DNA of 64,000 nucleotides from Planctomyces sp. Its GTDB lineage: Bacteria; Planctomycetota; Planctomycetia; Planctomycetales; Planctomycetaceae. The stretch's first letter is position 1; every line of letters begins with the position of its first letter. The translations under genes were made by a program, and so were the position numbers. The notes under the pieces are model-generated. The model saw only the letters and a list, made by a program, of their open reading frames with translations. It had not been told where the DNA came from and did not search any database. Below, one piece after another: positions 34,532-43,469 of this stretch. The stretch lies in NCBI GenBank assembly GCA_019636235.1, contig JAHBXW010000003.1, positions 312,001 through 376,000 on the forward strand, read 5' to 3'.

Positions 34532-37387
34532 ATGGATGGGATTGAGCCTGCCTTCGATGGATCGAGGCCGCGCGCCGTGCGTCGCGCCCCGGGTCGCGCC
34601 GCGCTCATCTGGGCCGCAGTCCTTCTCGCCGCCGCCGGATCCGCACTGGCCGGCCCGCCCTTCACCGAAGACTTTGAAAGCCCCGAACCCTCGTGGGCCA
34701 TCGATCACTCCGCGCCGGGCATCGTTGTCGAGTCCCATCGCCGCCAGCAGCGATTCTTCCACTCCGGAGAAGCCGCTGAAGAACTCAAATTCCGCAGCAC
34801 CGAGGCGGCGCGCGAACTCAACCTGTTCCGCAGCACTCCGCCCGCGCGGATTCTGGACGACTTCAAGGCCTCGCTGTGGATCCGCACCCGGCTCTCCGAC
34901 GTCCGCCTGGCGCTTGTCGTCACCTATCCCCGACAAATCGATCCGCGCACCAACGCCCCGCTGGTCGTGATGCTGACCGGCGAACCGGCCGCCGGATCGG
35001 GCGCCTGGGAGCGGCTCGAATGCGGCTCCGATCCCCGCAACGTCGCGCAGCTTCAGGTCCGCGTGCGGAGCTATCTGTCCCGCTGGGTCGATTCCCGGAA
35101 GATCGACTTCCGCGATCCCTATGTGGATCGCATTCTGCTGCGCATTCCGACCACCAAGGGCACGGGCGAACTGCAGTTCGACGATCTTGAGGCAGGCCCG
35201 ATCGTCGAGCCAGCGACCGACGCCGACTCCGCCTCGCCGACGGACCGCCGTTCCGGACCGCGGCTGTCCTGGGCTGACGACCGCCTGCTGCGGGACGGAC
35301 GGCCCGTCCTGTCGCGGTTCGTGACGTGGCAGGGAGAGTCGGCCGAGTCCGTCGCCGCTTCGGGCTTCGACACCGTTTGGATCCGGCAGCCGGACGACGC
35401 GGCATTGCTGCAGTCGCTGTCGAGCGCGGGGCTGTCCGTCTTCGCCACGCCGCCGCAGCCGCCGAATTCGCTGGGTCCCCGGCAGGCCTCGATGACCCCC
35501 TTCTCTCCGGCGACGTCGGCCGTGGACTGCTGGATGCTGGGACGCGTCGCCCCCGCCGACCTGAAGCTCGTCGCCAGCTGGTCCGAACTGATCCAGGACG
35601 CCGACCGCCAGTACGGGCGGTTGCTGCTGGCGGACGTCACCGGCCGCGTCCGCGATTACCACCGGCATCTGCCTTTGCTGGGCATCAGCCGCCATATCCC
35701 GCACACGACTGTTTCTCCATTGGATTACTCGGAGTTTCTTGATCAGGGCCGTCTGCAGGCGCTCCCTGGCCGGCCGCTGTGCACGATTCTCCCCACCGAG
35801 CCGGATGAGGCCCTGCTCACGGGGCGCGACGACAGCGGCGCGCTGCCGGTCGTCGAGCCCGAGCTGATCCGGATGTGCGCGGCGACGGCCGTCGCCGGAG
35901 GCTACAAGCTGCTGGGCTTCTGGACGCACAGCCCGCTGGACGACGATCGCCCCGGCGCGGACGAGCGGCGGCTGATGCTGCGGCTGATCAACCTCGAAAT
36001 GCAGGTGCTGGAACCCTGGCTGGCCACCGGCAAGGTCATGCGGACGACGGAAGTCCGGCATGGCGAATCGGCGCAGCCCAAAGCCCGCAAGCTGCGGCAG
36101 TTCAATCCCTTCGCCTCCGCCTGGGACCGGGACGCCTCGTCCGCGTCGCCCAGCGAAGCCCCGCTGCGCGCGACGATCCTCCGCGCCGATCACGCGCTGC
36201 TGATTCTCGTCGACTGGCTCGAACCGGATGCGCAGTTTCAGCCCGGCGCGCTGACGGCCGACAGCCTGCGGTTCGTAACGCCGGCGTTCGACGACGCCGC
36301 GCAGGCCTTCGAAATCTCCACCACACGCGTCCGGCAGATTCCCCTCGATCTCCAGCCTGTCGCCGGCGGCCTCGAAATCCGCCTCGATCGGTTCGACCAG
36401 CATGCCGCTATTCTGATGACGAATAGCGCCGTCCTCATTCAGGAACTCGAACGGAATGTGCAGGCGGTCCGCCCGCAGGCCGCTGAAACCTGGGTGGCGC
36501 TGGCCACGGCGAAGCTGAATCGCGTCGAGAAAGTGCACGGCGAACTGCAGTCGCTGGTCCCGCGCGATCCCGGCGCCGCGCAGCCGCTGCAGACCGCGCG
36601 ACGCTACCTCCAGAGGGCCGAACAGGAGCAACAGGCCGGCCGACACGACGACGCCCGCCAGTGGAGTCAGAAGGTTCTGGAACTGACGCGCGTCGCCCAG
36701 CACGCCTACTGGCAGCAGGCCGTTTCCCGTCTCAGCTCCCCCGTCAGCACGCCATACGCCGTGTCGTTTCAGACGCTCCCCGACCACTGGCGGCTGATGG
36801 AGCGCCTTCGCGAAAACCCCACGTCGGGGGAAAACCTGCTGCACAGCGGCGACTTCGAGGATGAAGCGGCCGTCGCGACGCAGTGGCGGTTCGAATCCCC
36901 GTGCGTGCGGGTCGACAGCGAGTTTCAGGCGGAGATCGGCCTGCGGACGGACGCCGCGCAGGGGCGCTACCGGCTGCACCTCGCGGCGCGGCCGACCCGC
37001 GGCGATCGCCCGCCCCCGATCGAAGAGCCACTGATCTCCGGGCACTCGCCGCCGATTCCGGTCTACAGCGGGCAGGTCGTGCGAATCACCGGCAAGGTCC
37101 GGCTGCCGCAGGCGCTGGCGGGCACGGTCGACGGGCTGATGATCTACGACACCCTGCAGGGCAGCATCGGCGCTCACCGGTTCCGGAAGGCCAGCCCGAA
37201 CGGGCAATGGCAGAGCTTCGAGATCATTCGCGAGGTCCGCCAGTCGGACGACTTCCAGTTGATCCTCGAGCTTCGCGGCGTGGGCGAGGCGTGGATCGAC
37301 GACGTGCGGGTCCACGTGCAGAATCCAGCGGACCCGAACCGCGTGCAGCCCGCGAACGCCGCGGCCGCCGCCGCGCCCGGCGCATGA
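34532..37387 (+). CDS. Large exported protein of unknown function
   Basis: The 951-aa product has a signal peptide (RAALIWAAVLLAAAGSALAG) and is otherwise soluble. The first 250 residues are beta-rich, with FTEDFESPEPSWAID and GTGELQFDDLEAGPI, as in carbohydrate-binding-like sandwich domains. A central part (about 260-560) has TIM-barrel-like alternation, with FDTVWIRQPDDAALLQSLSS and CDRLLLADVTGR-like strands. A helical segment follows (TAKLNRVEKVHGELQSLV), and a final jelly-roll-like domain ends in AWIDDVRVHVQ. The shape suggests a glycan-binding or hydrolase-like surface protein, but no catalytic signature is clear. ATG at 34532 is chosen for the signal peptide; the frame opens at 34169. 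Confidence 0.75.
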   Translation: MDGIEPAFDGSRPRAVRRAPGRAALIWAAVLLAAAGSALAGPPFTEDFESPEPSWAIDHSAPGIVVESHRRQQRFFHSGEAAEELKFRSTEAARELNLFRSTPPARILDDFKASLWIRTRLSDVRLALVVTYPRQIDPRTNAPLVVMLTGEPAAGSGAWERLECGSDPRNVAQLQVRVRSYLSRWVDSRKIDFRDPYVDRILLRIPTTKGTGELQFDDLEAGPIVEPATDADSASPTDRRSGPRLSWADDRLLRDGRPVLSRFVTWQGESAESVAASGFDTVWIRQPDDAALLQSLSSAGLSVFATPPQPPNSLGPRQASMTPFSPATSAVDCWMLGRVAPADLKLVASWSELIQDADRQYGRLLLADVTGRVRDYHRHLPLLGISRHIPHTTVSPLDYSEFLDQGRLQALPGRPLCTILPTEPDEALLTGRDDSGALPVVEPELIRMCAATAVAGGYKLLGFWTHSPLDDDRPGADERRLMLRLINLEMQVLEPWLATGKVMRTTEVRHGESAQPKARKLRQFNPFASAWDRDASSASPSEAPLRATILRADHALLILVDWLEPDAQFQPGALTADSLRFVTPAFDDAAQAFEISTTRVRQIPLDLQPVAGGLEIRLDRFDQHAAILMTNSAVLIQELERNVQAVRPQAAETWVALATAKLNRVEKVHGELQSLVPRDPGAAQPLQTARRYLQRAEQEQQAGRHDDARQWSQKVLELTRVAQHAYWQQAVSRLSSPVSTPYAVSFQTLPDHWRLMERLRENPTSGENLLHSGDFEDEAAVATQWRFESPCVRVDSEFQAEIGLRTDAAQGRYRLHLAARPTRGDRPPPIEEPLISGHSPPIPVYSGQVVRITGKVRLPQALAGTVDGLMIYDTLQGSIGAHRFRKASPNGQWQSFEIIREVRQSDDFQLILELRGVGEAWIDDVRVHVQNPADPNRVQPANAAAAAAPGA

Positions 37388-37389
37388 AC

Positions 37390-37416
37390 AAGGCCGAGCG
37401 GATACCGCTCGGCCTT
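37390..37416. terminator. Bidirectional terminator hairpin
   Basis: A perfect 12-bp stem (AAGGCCGAGCGG at 37390-37401 against 37405-37416) with a 3-nt loop lies three bases after the stop of the 951-aa gene. It is about 50 bp beyond the stop of the converging mini-histone gene. The A-rich left and T-rich right edges help termination on either strand. Confidence 0.7.
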
Positions 37417-37468
37417 GGTGTTCGAGAGGCCCCGGCGATTGCTCAGCGGGACCAACGTCGACGGAGGC

Positions 37469-37567
37469 TTACTTGCCCTTCTTGGTCGTCTTGGCAGCTC
37501 CGGTCTTGGCCTTGGTCGACTTCTTCGCGGTCGCCTTGGCAGTGGTCTTCTTGGCGGTCTTGGCCAT
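37469..37567 (-). CDS. Lys/Ala-rich histone-H1-like mini-protein
   Basis: The frame from ATG 37567 to TAA 37469 encodes only 32 residues, almost all Lys, Ala and Thr: it starts MAKTAKKTTAKATAKKSTKA and ends TTKKGK. The repeated A-K-K/T-K pattern is that of histone H1 tails and of the DNA-binding tails of HU-like proteins in high-GC bacteria. The ribosome-binding site AAGGAG lies ten bases upstream. A good terminator follows. It probably binds DNA or RNA non-specifically (inference). Other frames over these bases encode implausible Arg/Pro-rich sequence. Confidence 0.75.
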   Translation of the reverse strand: MAKTAKKTTAKATAKKSTKAKTGAAKTTKKGK

Positions 37568-38001
37568 GTGAGTGACGCTCCTTCATCGACGTTGGAAGGA
37601 CGCCTGGTGATGCGTGCAAGGTCGGGCGTCCCACTCGACCTCGACGGAGGGGGGAACGGCGTCACCACGGTGAACGATCCGCTCCCTGGAGCCGTTCGCG
37701 TCTCGCTGGAACGTTGAGGTTCTCGGGAGTTCGCGTCGGCTCCGCGCCTGGCGTCCGCCACGCGTGAATTCGCGTCAGCAGGACCAGACGGCGATTTTTG
37801 TAAATCTTCTCGGAGATTTGATCAATTAGAATTTAGGAAATCTGAACGGATTCTGCCGAGACTGCCGGTGAGGGGGAACTGGCGGGGGCGGCGCTCAAAC
37901 GCCATCGAGGCAGGCAGGGACGGACGCGCATGCTGCGCGCGGCGCAGAAAAACAGCCCGACGTCGCTGCCGACCCCGGGCTGTTGCGGGCTCCCGTTCTG
38001 G
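37568..38001. other. Leader and promoter region of the mini-histone gene
   Basis: These 434 bp hold no convincing gene. The part next to the mini-histone (37568-37796) would be a long untranslated leader if the promoter at 37797-37825 is right. The segment 37794-37850 is strikingly AT-rich for this genome. The rest, up to the superoxide dismutase stop, is ordinary GC-rich spacer. Confidence 0.5.
37797..37825 (-). promoter_or_regulatory. Probable sigma-70 promoter upstream of the mini-histone gene
   Basis: On the minus strand TTGATC (37825-37820) and TACAAA (37802-37797) are 17 bp apart, each matching four of six consensus bases. They lie in the most AT-rich patch of the region. Transcription from here would give a leader of about 220 nt before the mini-histone ATG, long enough for post-transcriptional control. 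Confidence 0.45.
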
Positions 38002-38610
38002 TCACTTCGCCGCGGCGAACCGCCTGGCCACTTCCGGCCAGTTCACGACGTTCCAGAACGCCGTGATGTAGTCCGGACGACGGTTCTGGTAGTGCAGGTA
38101 GTACGCGTGCTCCCAGACGTCGAGGCCCAGGACGGGCGTCCGACCTTCGGACAGCGGCGTGTCCTGGTTGGCCGAGCTCTCCACGACCAGCTTGCCGTTG
38201 TCGACCGACAGCCAGGCCCAGCCGCTGCCGAACCGCGTCGTCGCGGCCTGGTTGAACTGGGTCTTGAAGTTGTCGAAGCTGCCGAACGCGCCGTTGATCG
38301 CGTCGGCCACCTCGCCCGTCGGCTGGCCGCCGGCGTTCGGCGCCAGCACCGTCCAGAACAGCGAGTGGTTCGAGTGCCCGCCCCCGTTGTTCCGCACGGC
38401 CGTCCGGATCGCTTCCGGCACCGACGACAGCCCCCGCATCAGGTCGTCGATCGGCTTGGCCGCCAGATCCGGGTGCCCCTCCAGCGCCTTGTTGACGTTG
38501 GTGATGTACGCCTGGTGATGCTTCGTGTGGTGGATCTCCATCGTCCGCGCATCGAAGTGCGGCTCGAGGGCATGGTAGGTGTACGGCAGAGGGGGAAGTT
38601 CATACGCCAT
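38002..38610 (-). CDS. sod: Manganese/iron superoxide dismutase
   Basis: The 202-aa product is a complete Fe/Mn superoxide dismutase. Metal ligands are H27 ([12 protein letters not shown]), H82 ([10 protein letters not shown]), D164 and H168 (DVWEHAYY). The second-sphere Gln is contributed late, at Q149 in SSANQDTPL, and G77 lies in the GGGHSNH loop; both favour the manganese form. It detoxifies superoxide in the cytoplasm, as no signal peptide is present. It is a single-gene unit on the minus strand, with the NtrC gene 188 bp upstream of its start, separated by a terminator. Confidence 0.96.
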   Translation of the reverse strand: MAYELPPLPYTYHALEPHFDARTMEIHHTKHHQAYITNVNKALEGHPDLAAKPIDDLMRGLSSVPEAIRTAVRNNGGGHSNHSLFWTVLAPNAGGQPTGEVADAINGAFGSFDNFKTQFNQAATTRFGSGWAWLSVDNGKLVVESSANQDTPLSEGRTPVLGLDVWEHAYYLHYQNRRPDYITAFWNVVNWPEVARRFAAAK

Positions 38611-38738
38611 TGGAATCCGCTCCTATCGTGTGGCGGGACTGCGCAGCCCGACCGCGTCCGGAAAGGGTGATCAGCCCACAAGGCTGCGTCGATTTTAGTC
38701 GACCGCATCCGCGCCACAACCCCCGGCCCGCAAAGCGG

Positions 38739-38768
38739 CGAACCCGGTCGAAATTGCGGCCGGGTTCG
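38739..38768 (-). terminator. Terminator hairpin after the NtrC-class gene
   Basis: A perfect 9-bp stem (CGAACCCGG at 38739-38747 against 38760-38768) with a 12-nt loop lies 30 bp beyond the stop of the sigma-54 activator gene. It separates that gene from the superoxide dismutase transcript on the same strand. Confidence 0.5.
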
Positions 38769-38798
38769 TTCGTTCTCCCCTTGCACGACGCGCAGCCG

Positions 38799-40190
38799 CT
38801 ACAGCTGCACCTGGTGCTCGAAGTCGATCTCCAGCCGCTTCATCTTCTTGTACAGAGTGGTCCGGTTGATCCCCAGCGCCCGGGCCGTCTCCTGACGATT
38901 CCAGCCGTTCGACTCCAGCGCCTCCACGATCAACTGCCGCTCCGGGTTCACCAGCGCCGCCTTCAGCGAGCCATTGCCGAACCGACCGCCCAGCGACACC
39001 GATTCCCGCGATTCCTGCCGCAGTGCCTCCGGCAGATCGCCCGCTGAAATCAGGTCCGATTTCGACAGCACGACCGACCGCTCGACCACGTTCACAAGTT
39101 CCCGCACGTTCCCCGGCCAGGCGTACTTCTGCAGCAGCCGCATTGCCGAATCGTCGAACCCGCGAACCCGCTTGCCCGTCTGCTCGTTGAACTCCCTGAG
39201 GTAGTGCTCGATCAACAGCGGGATGTCGCCGATCCGCTCCCGCAGCGGCGGCTGGGTGATCGACACCACATTGATCCGGTAGAACAGATCCTGCCGGAAT
39301 TCGCCGCGACGCACCCGGTCCTCCAGGTCGTCGTTCGTCGCCAGCACCAGCCGCACGTCCACCTTGTGCGTCTTCGTGCCGCCCACCGCCTCGAATTCCC
39401 GGTTCTGCAGAACCCGCAGCAGCTTGACCTGCAGGCTGGGCGAGGCCGTTCCGATTTCGTCCAGGAACAGCGTGCCTCCGTCGGCCTGCAGGAACTTGCC
39501 CGGCTTGTCATGCGTGGCGCCGGTGAAGGCCCCCGCCACGTGTCCGAACAGCTCGCTTTCGAGCAGCGTTTCCGGAAGCGCTCCGCAGGCCACCTCGATG
39601 AAGGGCTGGTCGCGACGCGAACTCAACTGGTGGATGGCCCGCGCGGTGATCGTCTTGCCCGTGCCGTTCTCTCCCAGGATCAGGACCGTCGTGCGGGTGT
39701 CCGAGACGCTCTCGATGAGGTCGAACATCCGCGACATCTTGTAGTCCCGCCCGACGATGTTCGACACGCCGAACTTCTGGTCGAGCTGCTGCTTGAGCTT
39801 GCGGTTCTCCTCCAGAATCTTCTTCTGCCCCAGCGCCCGCTGGATCGCGAGGTTGAGTTCGTCGTCGATGACGGGCTTGGTGAGGTAGTCGAAGGCCCCC
39901 CCCTGGATGGCTTCGACAGCGCTTTCGATTGTCCCGTACCCCGTCAGCAGCACGACGGCCGTCTCGGGACGGTTCCGCGTCGTCCATTCCAGCACGGCGA
40001 ATCCGTCCTGGTCGGGCAGGCAGACATCGCAGATGACGACGTCGAAGTTGAAGTCCCGGATGCGGGTCAGCGCTTCCTTGCAGGTCATCGCCGTCTCCGT
40101 GCGGTGGCCCAGGCCGCGGAGATAGTCGGCCATGGCTTCGCAGATGTGACGGTCGTCGTCGACGACCAGCAGATTTCCCTGGTTGTTCAT
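38799..40190 (-). CDS. NtrC-class sigma-54-dependent response regulator
   Basis: The 463-aa product has three domains. The receiver (residues 5-120) has the phosphoacceptor D55 in [13 protein letters not shown], the acidic pair D11-D12 and K105 in LTKP. The AAA+ domain has Walker A at 173-180 (GENGTGKT), the sigma-54 contact motif GAFTGA at 220-225 and Walker B in [10 protein letters not shown]. The Fis-type helix-turn-helix reads [20 protein letters not shown]. The intact GAFTGA means it should activate sigma-54 promoters. No kinase is adjacent; the soluble kinase at 6988 is a possible partner (inference). ATG at 40190 is used; the longer frame upstream is not protein-like. Confidence 0.95.
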   Translation of the reverse strand: MNNQGNLLVVDDDRHICEAMADYLRGLGHRTETAMTCKEALTRIRDFNFDVVICDVCLPDQDGFAVLEWTTRNRPETAVVLLTGYGTIESAVEAIQGGAFDYLTKPVIDDELNLAIQRALGQKKILEENRKLKQQLDQKFGVSNIVGRDYKMSRMFDLIESVSDTRTTVLILGENGTGKTITARAIHQLSSRRDQPFIEVACGALPETLLESELFGHVAGAFTGATHDKPGKFLQADGGTLFLDEIGTASPSLQVKLLRVLQNREFEAVGGTKTHKVDVRLVLATNDDLEDRVRRGEFRQDLFYRINVVSITQPPLRERIGDIPLLIEHYLREFNEQTGKRVRGFDDSAMRLLQKYAWPGNVRELVNVVERSVVLSKSDLISAGDLPEALRQESRESVSLGGRFGNGSLKAALVNPERQLIVEALESNGWNRQETARALGINRTTLYKKMKRLEIDFEHQVQL

Positions 40191-40650
40191 CGGTGGCTCT
40201 GACAGCTGTTTGGCAGGTCGGCGACGGCCGGGGAACGGCCGCGTCGACGGGGACGGCCGGCGGAGCGCGACGCTCCCGGAGGGCGCGGAAAGACTCCGCG
40301 GCCCGCCGCGAGGCGGAACGTCGACGGGCGGCGCATTCCGCGCCGCCGGCTCAACCGGCACGACTGGTCGGCATCAACGCACGTGCGGCCAGCGAACTCC
40401 TGTCGCTGACCACGGTGCCGGGAGCTGTGTTGCAGAGGGTCCGCAAACCTACGCCATGGTTGCCGGACGTCAACACGTTTTGGTCGCATTCCGGCAACGC
40501 GGCGAAACGCGTTGAGTTTTCGGAGCGTTCCGGACCGGAACGGCGTCGGCGCCGCGCCCGCGCGACCGGGGACTTGCGGCCTCCACGCCCTTCTGATCTT
40601 CTGATTTGGCTGGCCCTTAGTTTCGACGTCCTCACCCCGCCCCGCCCCGG
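40191..40650. other. Divergent intergenic region with a dyad
   Basis: These 460 bp lie between the divergent NtrC-class gene and the 144-aa gene. The one marked element is an 8-bp inverted repeat around a single base at 40526-40542 (CGTTCCGG A CCGGAACG), which could be an operator. I see no convincing gene; the frames that cross it are Arg/Gly-rich. Confidence 0.45.
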
Positions 40651-41085
40651 ATGCCCTCGACGAAGCCCCAGACCGAACTCGACCTGTCCCTCGCCGACCG
40701 GATCGTCTCCCAGATCGAGGAGTTGATCCTCGACGCCGAGCAGGCCCAGAAGCCGCTCGAACTCGAACCCTACCGGTCCCGGCTGTTCGAACTGTTCGTG
40801 ACGGCCGAAGGCGCCGGCTACCTCGCCGACGACGCCCGGCCCGACCTCACCGCCGACGGCCTCTGCCAGACGCTCGCCGACCGCTGGGGGCTGCGGACCG
40901 CCGCTCAGGACTCTGTCCGCGAACAGGCCCGCATCCCGGCCGAACACATGGCCCGCATGCGCAGTCTGTGGTCCATGATGCGGCTGTGGATGGAATGGAC
41001 CTATGCGTGGAGCCGCTGGGAGGAGTTCCATCAGGGTCGCGCCGCCGGCGCCACGGGAACGTCCGGCCAGCCCGACGCCGGCTGA
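40651..41085 (+). CDS. Small conserved protein, unknown function
   Basis: The 144-aa product is acidic and helical, with LADRIVSQIEELILDAEQAQ near the N-terminus and MRSLWSMMRLWMEWTYAWSR near residues 103-122, and a flexible Gly/Ala tail. It has no membrane segment and no motif I can place. The coding character is good, with normal amino-acid composition unlike the antisense frame. The ATG at 40651 lacks a clear ribosome-binding site. It precedes the amino-acid permease gene by 136 bp, but I see no reason to link their functions. Confidence 0.7.
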   Translation: MPSTKPQTELDLSLADRIVSQIEELILDAEQAQKPLELEPYRSRLFELFVTAEGAGYLADDARPDLTADGLCQTLADRWGLRTAAQDSVREQARIPAEHMARMRSLWSMMRLWMEWTYAWSRWEEFHQGRAAGATGTSGQPDAG

Positions 41086-41221
41086 TCGGCGCCCGAGTTT
41101 TTCCCGCACGGCTTCGCCGCGGTTGCATGTTGACGCCCTGCGGCCAGAATGACGCCTGCTGAACGACGCCTTCGCGCCGGGGACGCTCCCCGCTCTGAGG
41201 AACACCGCAGCAGGAGCCACG

Positions 41222-42670
41222 ATGGATCCCGCACGTCCGGAAGCCTCTTCGGGGGAGATCGCGGCTCATGCGATCCTCCCCCAGACTCTCCGACTCCGCG
41301 ACGCGGTCGCCGTCGTCGTCGGCTCGATGATCGGGTCCGGCATCTTCATGAAAGAGCCGACGATCGCCGGACAGGTCGGAGCCTTCGGCCCCATCCTGGG
41401 AATCTGGCTGGCCGTCGGCATTCTCACGTGGTGCGGAGCGCTGGCGATCGGCGAACTGGCCGCCATGATGCCGCAGGCCGGCGGACCCTATGTCTATCTC
41501 CGCGAGGCCTACGGCCGCCTGCCCGCCTTTCTGTGGGGCTGGACCGAATTCTGGATCATCCGCACGGCCTCCATCGGCTCGCTGGCCTGTGCGACCGTGA
41601 TCTACCTCGAAGCGCTGATGATCCGCACGGGCGAAAGCGCCTCGGGCCTCAGCCACTCGCAACAGGCGCTGATCGCCTGCGGCGTCGTTTTGCTTCTGGC
41701 CGCCGTCAACGCCCGCGGCGCACGCTGGGGGGCCGTCGTGCAGAACAGCACGACGCTCATCAAGACGGGCTTTCTGGGGATGCTGATCGTCATGCCCTGG
41801 GTGCTGGGCCGGGCCGATCCCGCCCACCTGGCGCCGCTCGCGCCCGATAATGTCGGCATCGATTTCTGGCGCAGCGTGGGCCTGGCGATGATCGCCGTCA
41901 AATGGCCTTACGATGGCTGGGTCAACGTGGGTTTCATCGCCGAGGAGATCGAACGCCCGCAGCGGAATGTGCCGCTGGCGCTGTCGCTGGGGCTGGGCGC
42001 CATCGTGCTGCTGTATCTGCTGACGACCATCAGCTATCACCTGGTGCTGCCGTTCAATGAGGTCGTCGGTTCGAAGCGCATCGCAGCGGACGTCAGCCAG
42101 TCGCTGTTCGGTCCCGCAGGGGCGACGCTGGCCGCGGTGGGCGTGATGATTTCAACGCTGGGGGCCTGCAACTCGAACATGCTGACGGGTCCGCGGATTT
42201 ATTTCGCGCTGGCCCGGGACGGCCTGCTGCCCCGCGCCGTGAGCGCGCTGCATCCCACCTACCGGACGCCGGCGAACGCCATCTGGCTGCAGACGGTCTG
42301 GGCGGTGGTTCTGGTGGTCGCCGCATTCGCCTGGAAATCCGGGCCAGGAGACAGCGTGGCGGACGCGTTCGACGAACTGACGGACTTTGTGATCTTCGGC
42401 GGCGAGATGTTCTATGCGATGACGGTCGCCGCCGTGTTTGTGCTGCGCGGGAAATACCCGGATCGGGCGCGGCCGTATCGGACCTGGGGGTATCCGTTCA
42501 CGCCGCTGATTTACCTGGCGGGATTTGCGGCCGTTCTGACCAGTCTGCTGATGAACAAGCCGGTGCAGACGGTCGCGGGGAGCGTGCTGATCCTGGCGGG
42601 TGTGGGTTGGTATTACGCGGTGAAGCTGTCGACTGGCCGGCAGGGGCAGCCTTTGGGGAACGAGGATTGA
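41222..42670 (+). CDS. APC-superfamily amino acid permease
   Basis: The 482-aa product has about 12 membrane helices and the APC signature in helix 1: AVAVVVGSMIGSGIFMKEP, with the unwound G-S-G-I-F segment that binds the amino-acid backbone. It continues GALAIGELAAMMPQAGGPYV, typical of the LAT and related amino acid transporter groups. WPYDGWVNVGFIAEEIERPQ between helices 5 and 6 is also conserved. It should import or exchange amino acids across the inner membrane; substrate is not predictable. AGGAG five bases before the ATG confirms the start. Codon use is like its neighbours. Confidence 0.93.
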   Translation: MDPARPEASSGEIAAHAILPQTLRLRDAVAVVVGSMIGSGIFMKEPTIAGQVGAFGPILGIWLAVGILTWCGALAIGELAAMMPQAGGPYVYLREAYGRLPAFLWGWTEFWIIRTASIGSLACATVIYLEALMIRTGESASGLSHSQQALIACGVVLLLAAVNARGARWGAVVQNSTTLIKTGFLGMLIVMPWVLGRADPAHLAPLAPDNVGIDFWRSVGLAMIAVKWPYDGWVNVGFIAEEIERPQRNVPLALSLGLGAIVLLYLLTTISYHLVLPFNEVVGSKRIAADVSQSLFGPAGATLAAVGVMISTLGACNSNMLTGPRIYFALARDGLLPRAVSALHPTYRTPANAIWLQTVWAVVLVVAAFAWKSGPGDSVADAFDELTDFVIFGGEMFYAMTVAAVFVLRGKYPDRARPYRTWGYPFTPLIYLAGFAAVLTSLLMNKPVQTVAGSVLILAGVGWYYAVKLSTGRQGQPLGNED

Positions 42671-42827
42671 ATCGCCATTCGCAGTTGAGTTGGCCGGGTC
42701 TCGGGCGATGGCCGTACGTCGCGTCGCCGTAGGGTGCGGTCGCATGACGAGCCCGCCGGCGAGTCAAAGACCCACCAGTTCCGTCGGCAGGGTGTTGACG
42801 TGTTGCCCCGGCGAGCCGTAGCGGACG

Positions 42828-42869
42828 GAGCCTTAACAAGGGGCCTGAGGCTCTGAATGCTCGTTAAGG
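42828..42869. repeat. Nested inverted repeats
   Basis: CCTTAAC at 42831-42837 pairs with GTTAAGG at 42863-42869, and GAGCCT at 42828-42833 can alternatively pair with AGGCTC at 42848-42853. Two competing stems downstream of the permease gene could mark a terminator or a small mobile repeat. No T-tract is present. Confidence 0.35.
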
Positions 42870-42872
42870 GGT

Positions 42873-43010
42873 CCAAGGCCCAGCCTGCGAATCGGCAGCA
42901 TCGGGAAGGTGGGTCAGCGCAGGCTTGACCCTCCCTACCGCTTGTTGAAGCGACCGATGTGAGTATGGTCGCTGATTCCCAAAAGAACTCGCTGGGCCAA
43001 GGCCCGGCCT
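42873..43010. repeat. Direct repeat of a 14-base GC-rich motif
   Basis: CCAAGGCCCAGCCT at 42873-42886 recurs with one change at 42997-43010 (CCAAGGCCCGGCCT). The second copy lies in GCTGGGCCAAGGCCCGGCCT, which can fold on itself. The form suggests an intergenic dispersed repeat, but only genome-wide counts can tell. Confidence 0.35.
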
Positions 43011-43467
43011 ACAAAACTACAGCTCTCAGATGACCGGAAAGACGAACCACATCACGTAAACGACCGACGCCGCCACCACGATGCCGCACGCAGCTCGCTC
43101 GCGGGTCGACAGCCGGCGTCCAATCGCGAGCAGCACCACGACCGCAGCCGCGCCGACGGCCAGTGCCGCGAGCCCACAGCAGATAATCAACTGCACCCCT
43201 CGAAGTGGCTACACGGCTTCCGCAAGAAGGACGACGAGACAGCCCGTGGAGCGCCCAGACGATGCTGCCGGCGCAGCCCCCGTGACAGCGTCCCGAAAGC
43301 CAGCGGAAGGCGGCGATGGGAAGCCCCGCCGCCGACAAGCCAATCGCGGTTCGCATCGCAAAGCCGAACATCGAATCCAGAATGAGCGCGTGAACCGCTC
43401 CCATGCACAGCATCGCAATGACCATGTCGCCCAGAGATCGCCACTGCGGATCAGCCGAGTCGGTCAT
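43009..43467 (-). CDS. Small membrane protein, 3' end uncertain
   Basis: From ATG 43467 the first 60 residues look like a real protein: MTDSADPQWRSLGDMVIAML followed by hydrophobic helices up to about residue 55. After that (left of about 43300) the frame becomes Arg/Gly/Cys-rich and shadow-like, and it runs out of frame over the 54-aa gene to 43009. The true C-terminus may therefore lie in another frame because of a frameshift, or the gene overprints its neighbour. It starts two bases after the DUF485 stop, so the two are coupled. Function unknown. Confidence 0.45.
   Translation of the reverse strand: MTDSADPQWRSLGDMVIAMLCMGAVHALILDSMFGFAMRTAIGLSAAGLPIAAFRWLSGRCHGGCAGSIVWALHGLSRRPSCGSRVATSRGAVDYLLWARGTGRRRGCGRGAARDWTPAVDPRASCVRHRGGGVGRLRDVVRLSGHLRAVVL
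43026..43190 (-). CDS. Two-helix mini membrane protein with TTG start
   Basis: From TTG 43190 to TGA 43026 the frame encodes 54 residues forming two membrane helices: IICCGLAALAVGAAAVVVLL, then a basic loop (GRRLSTRERAA), then CGIVVAASVVYVMWFVFPVI. Composition is clearly that of a real membrane protein. AGGGG lies five bases before the TTG; a GTG at 43196 is in frame but overlaps that site. It is the third gene in a leftward run after DUF485 and the 43467 gene. Function unknown. Confidence 0.6.
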   Translation of the reverse strand: MIICCGLAALAVGAAAVVVLLAIGRRLSTRERAACGIVVAASVVYVMWFVFPVI

Positions 43468-43469
43468 CG

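Larger units (their letters stand above)
42671..43025. other. Intergenic region with dispersed repeats
   Basis: This stretch of about 355 bp between the permease and the small-membrane-protein cluster has no convincing gene. It contains nested inverted repeats (42828-42869) and two copies of a 14-base motif (42873-42886 and 42997-43010), described as separate entries. Composition is typical of intergenic DNA. Confidence 0.5.

Noticed and set aside
34106-37315. A 1069-codon open frame on the minus strand
   Set aside because: It mirrors the 951-aa exported protein gene, has no signal or domain, and is rich in Arg, Gly and Leu as expected of an antisense frame in high-GC DNA.
37174-37761. A 195-codon minus-strand frame over the mini-histone
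   Set aside because: It is Pro/Arg-rich and covers the terminator and the end of the 951-aa gene; the 32-aa frame has the ribosome-binding site and natural composition.
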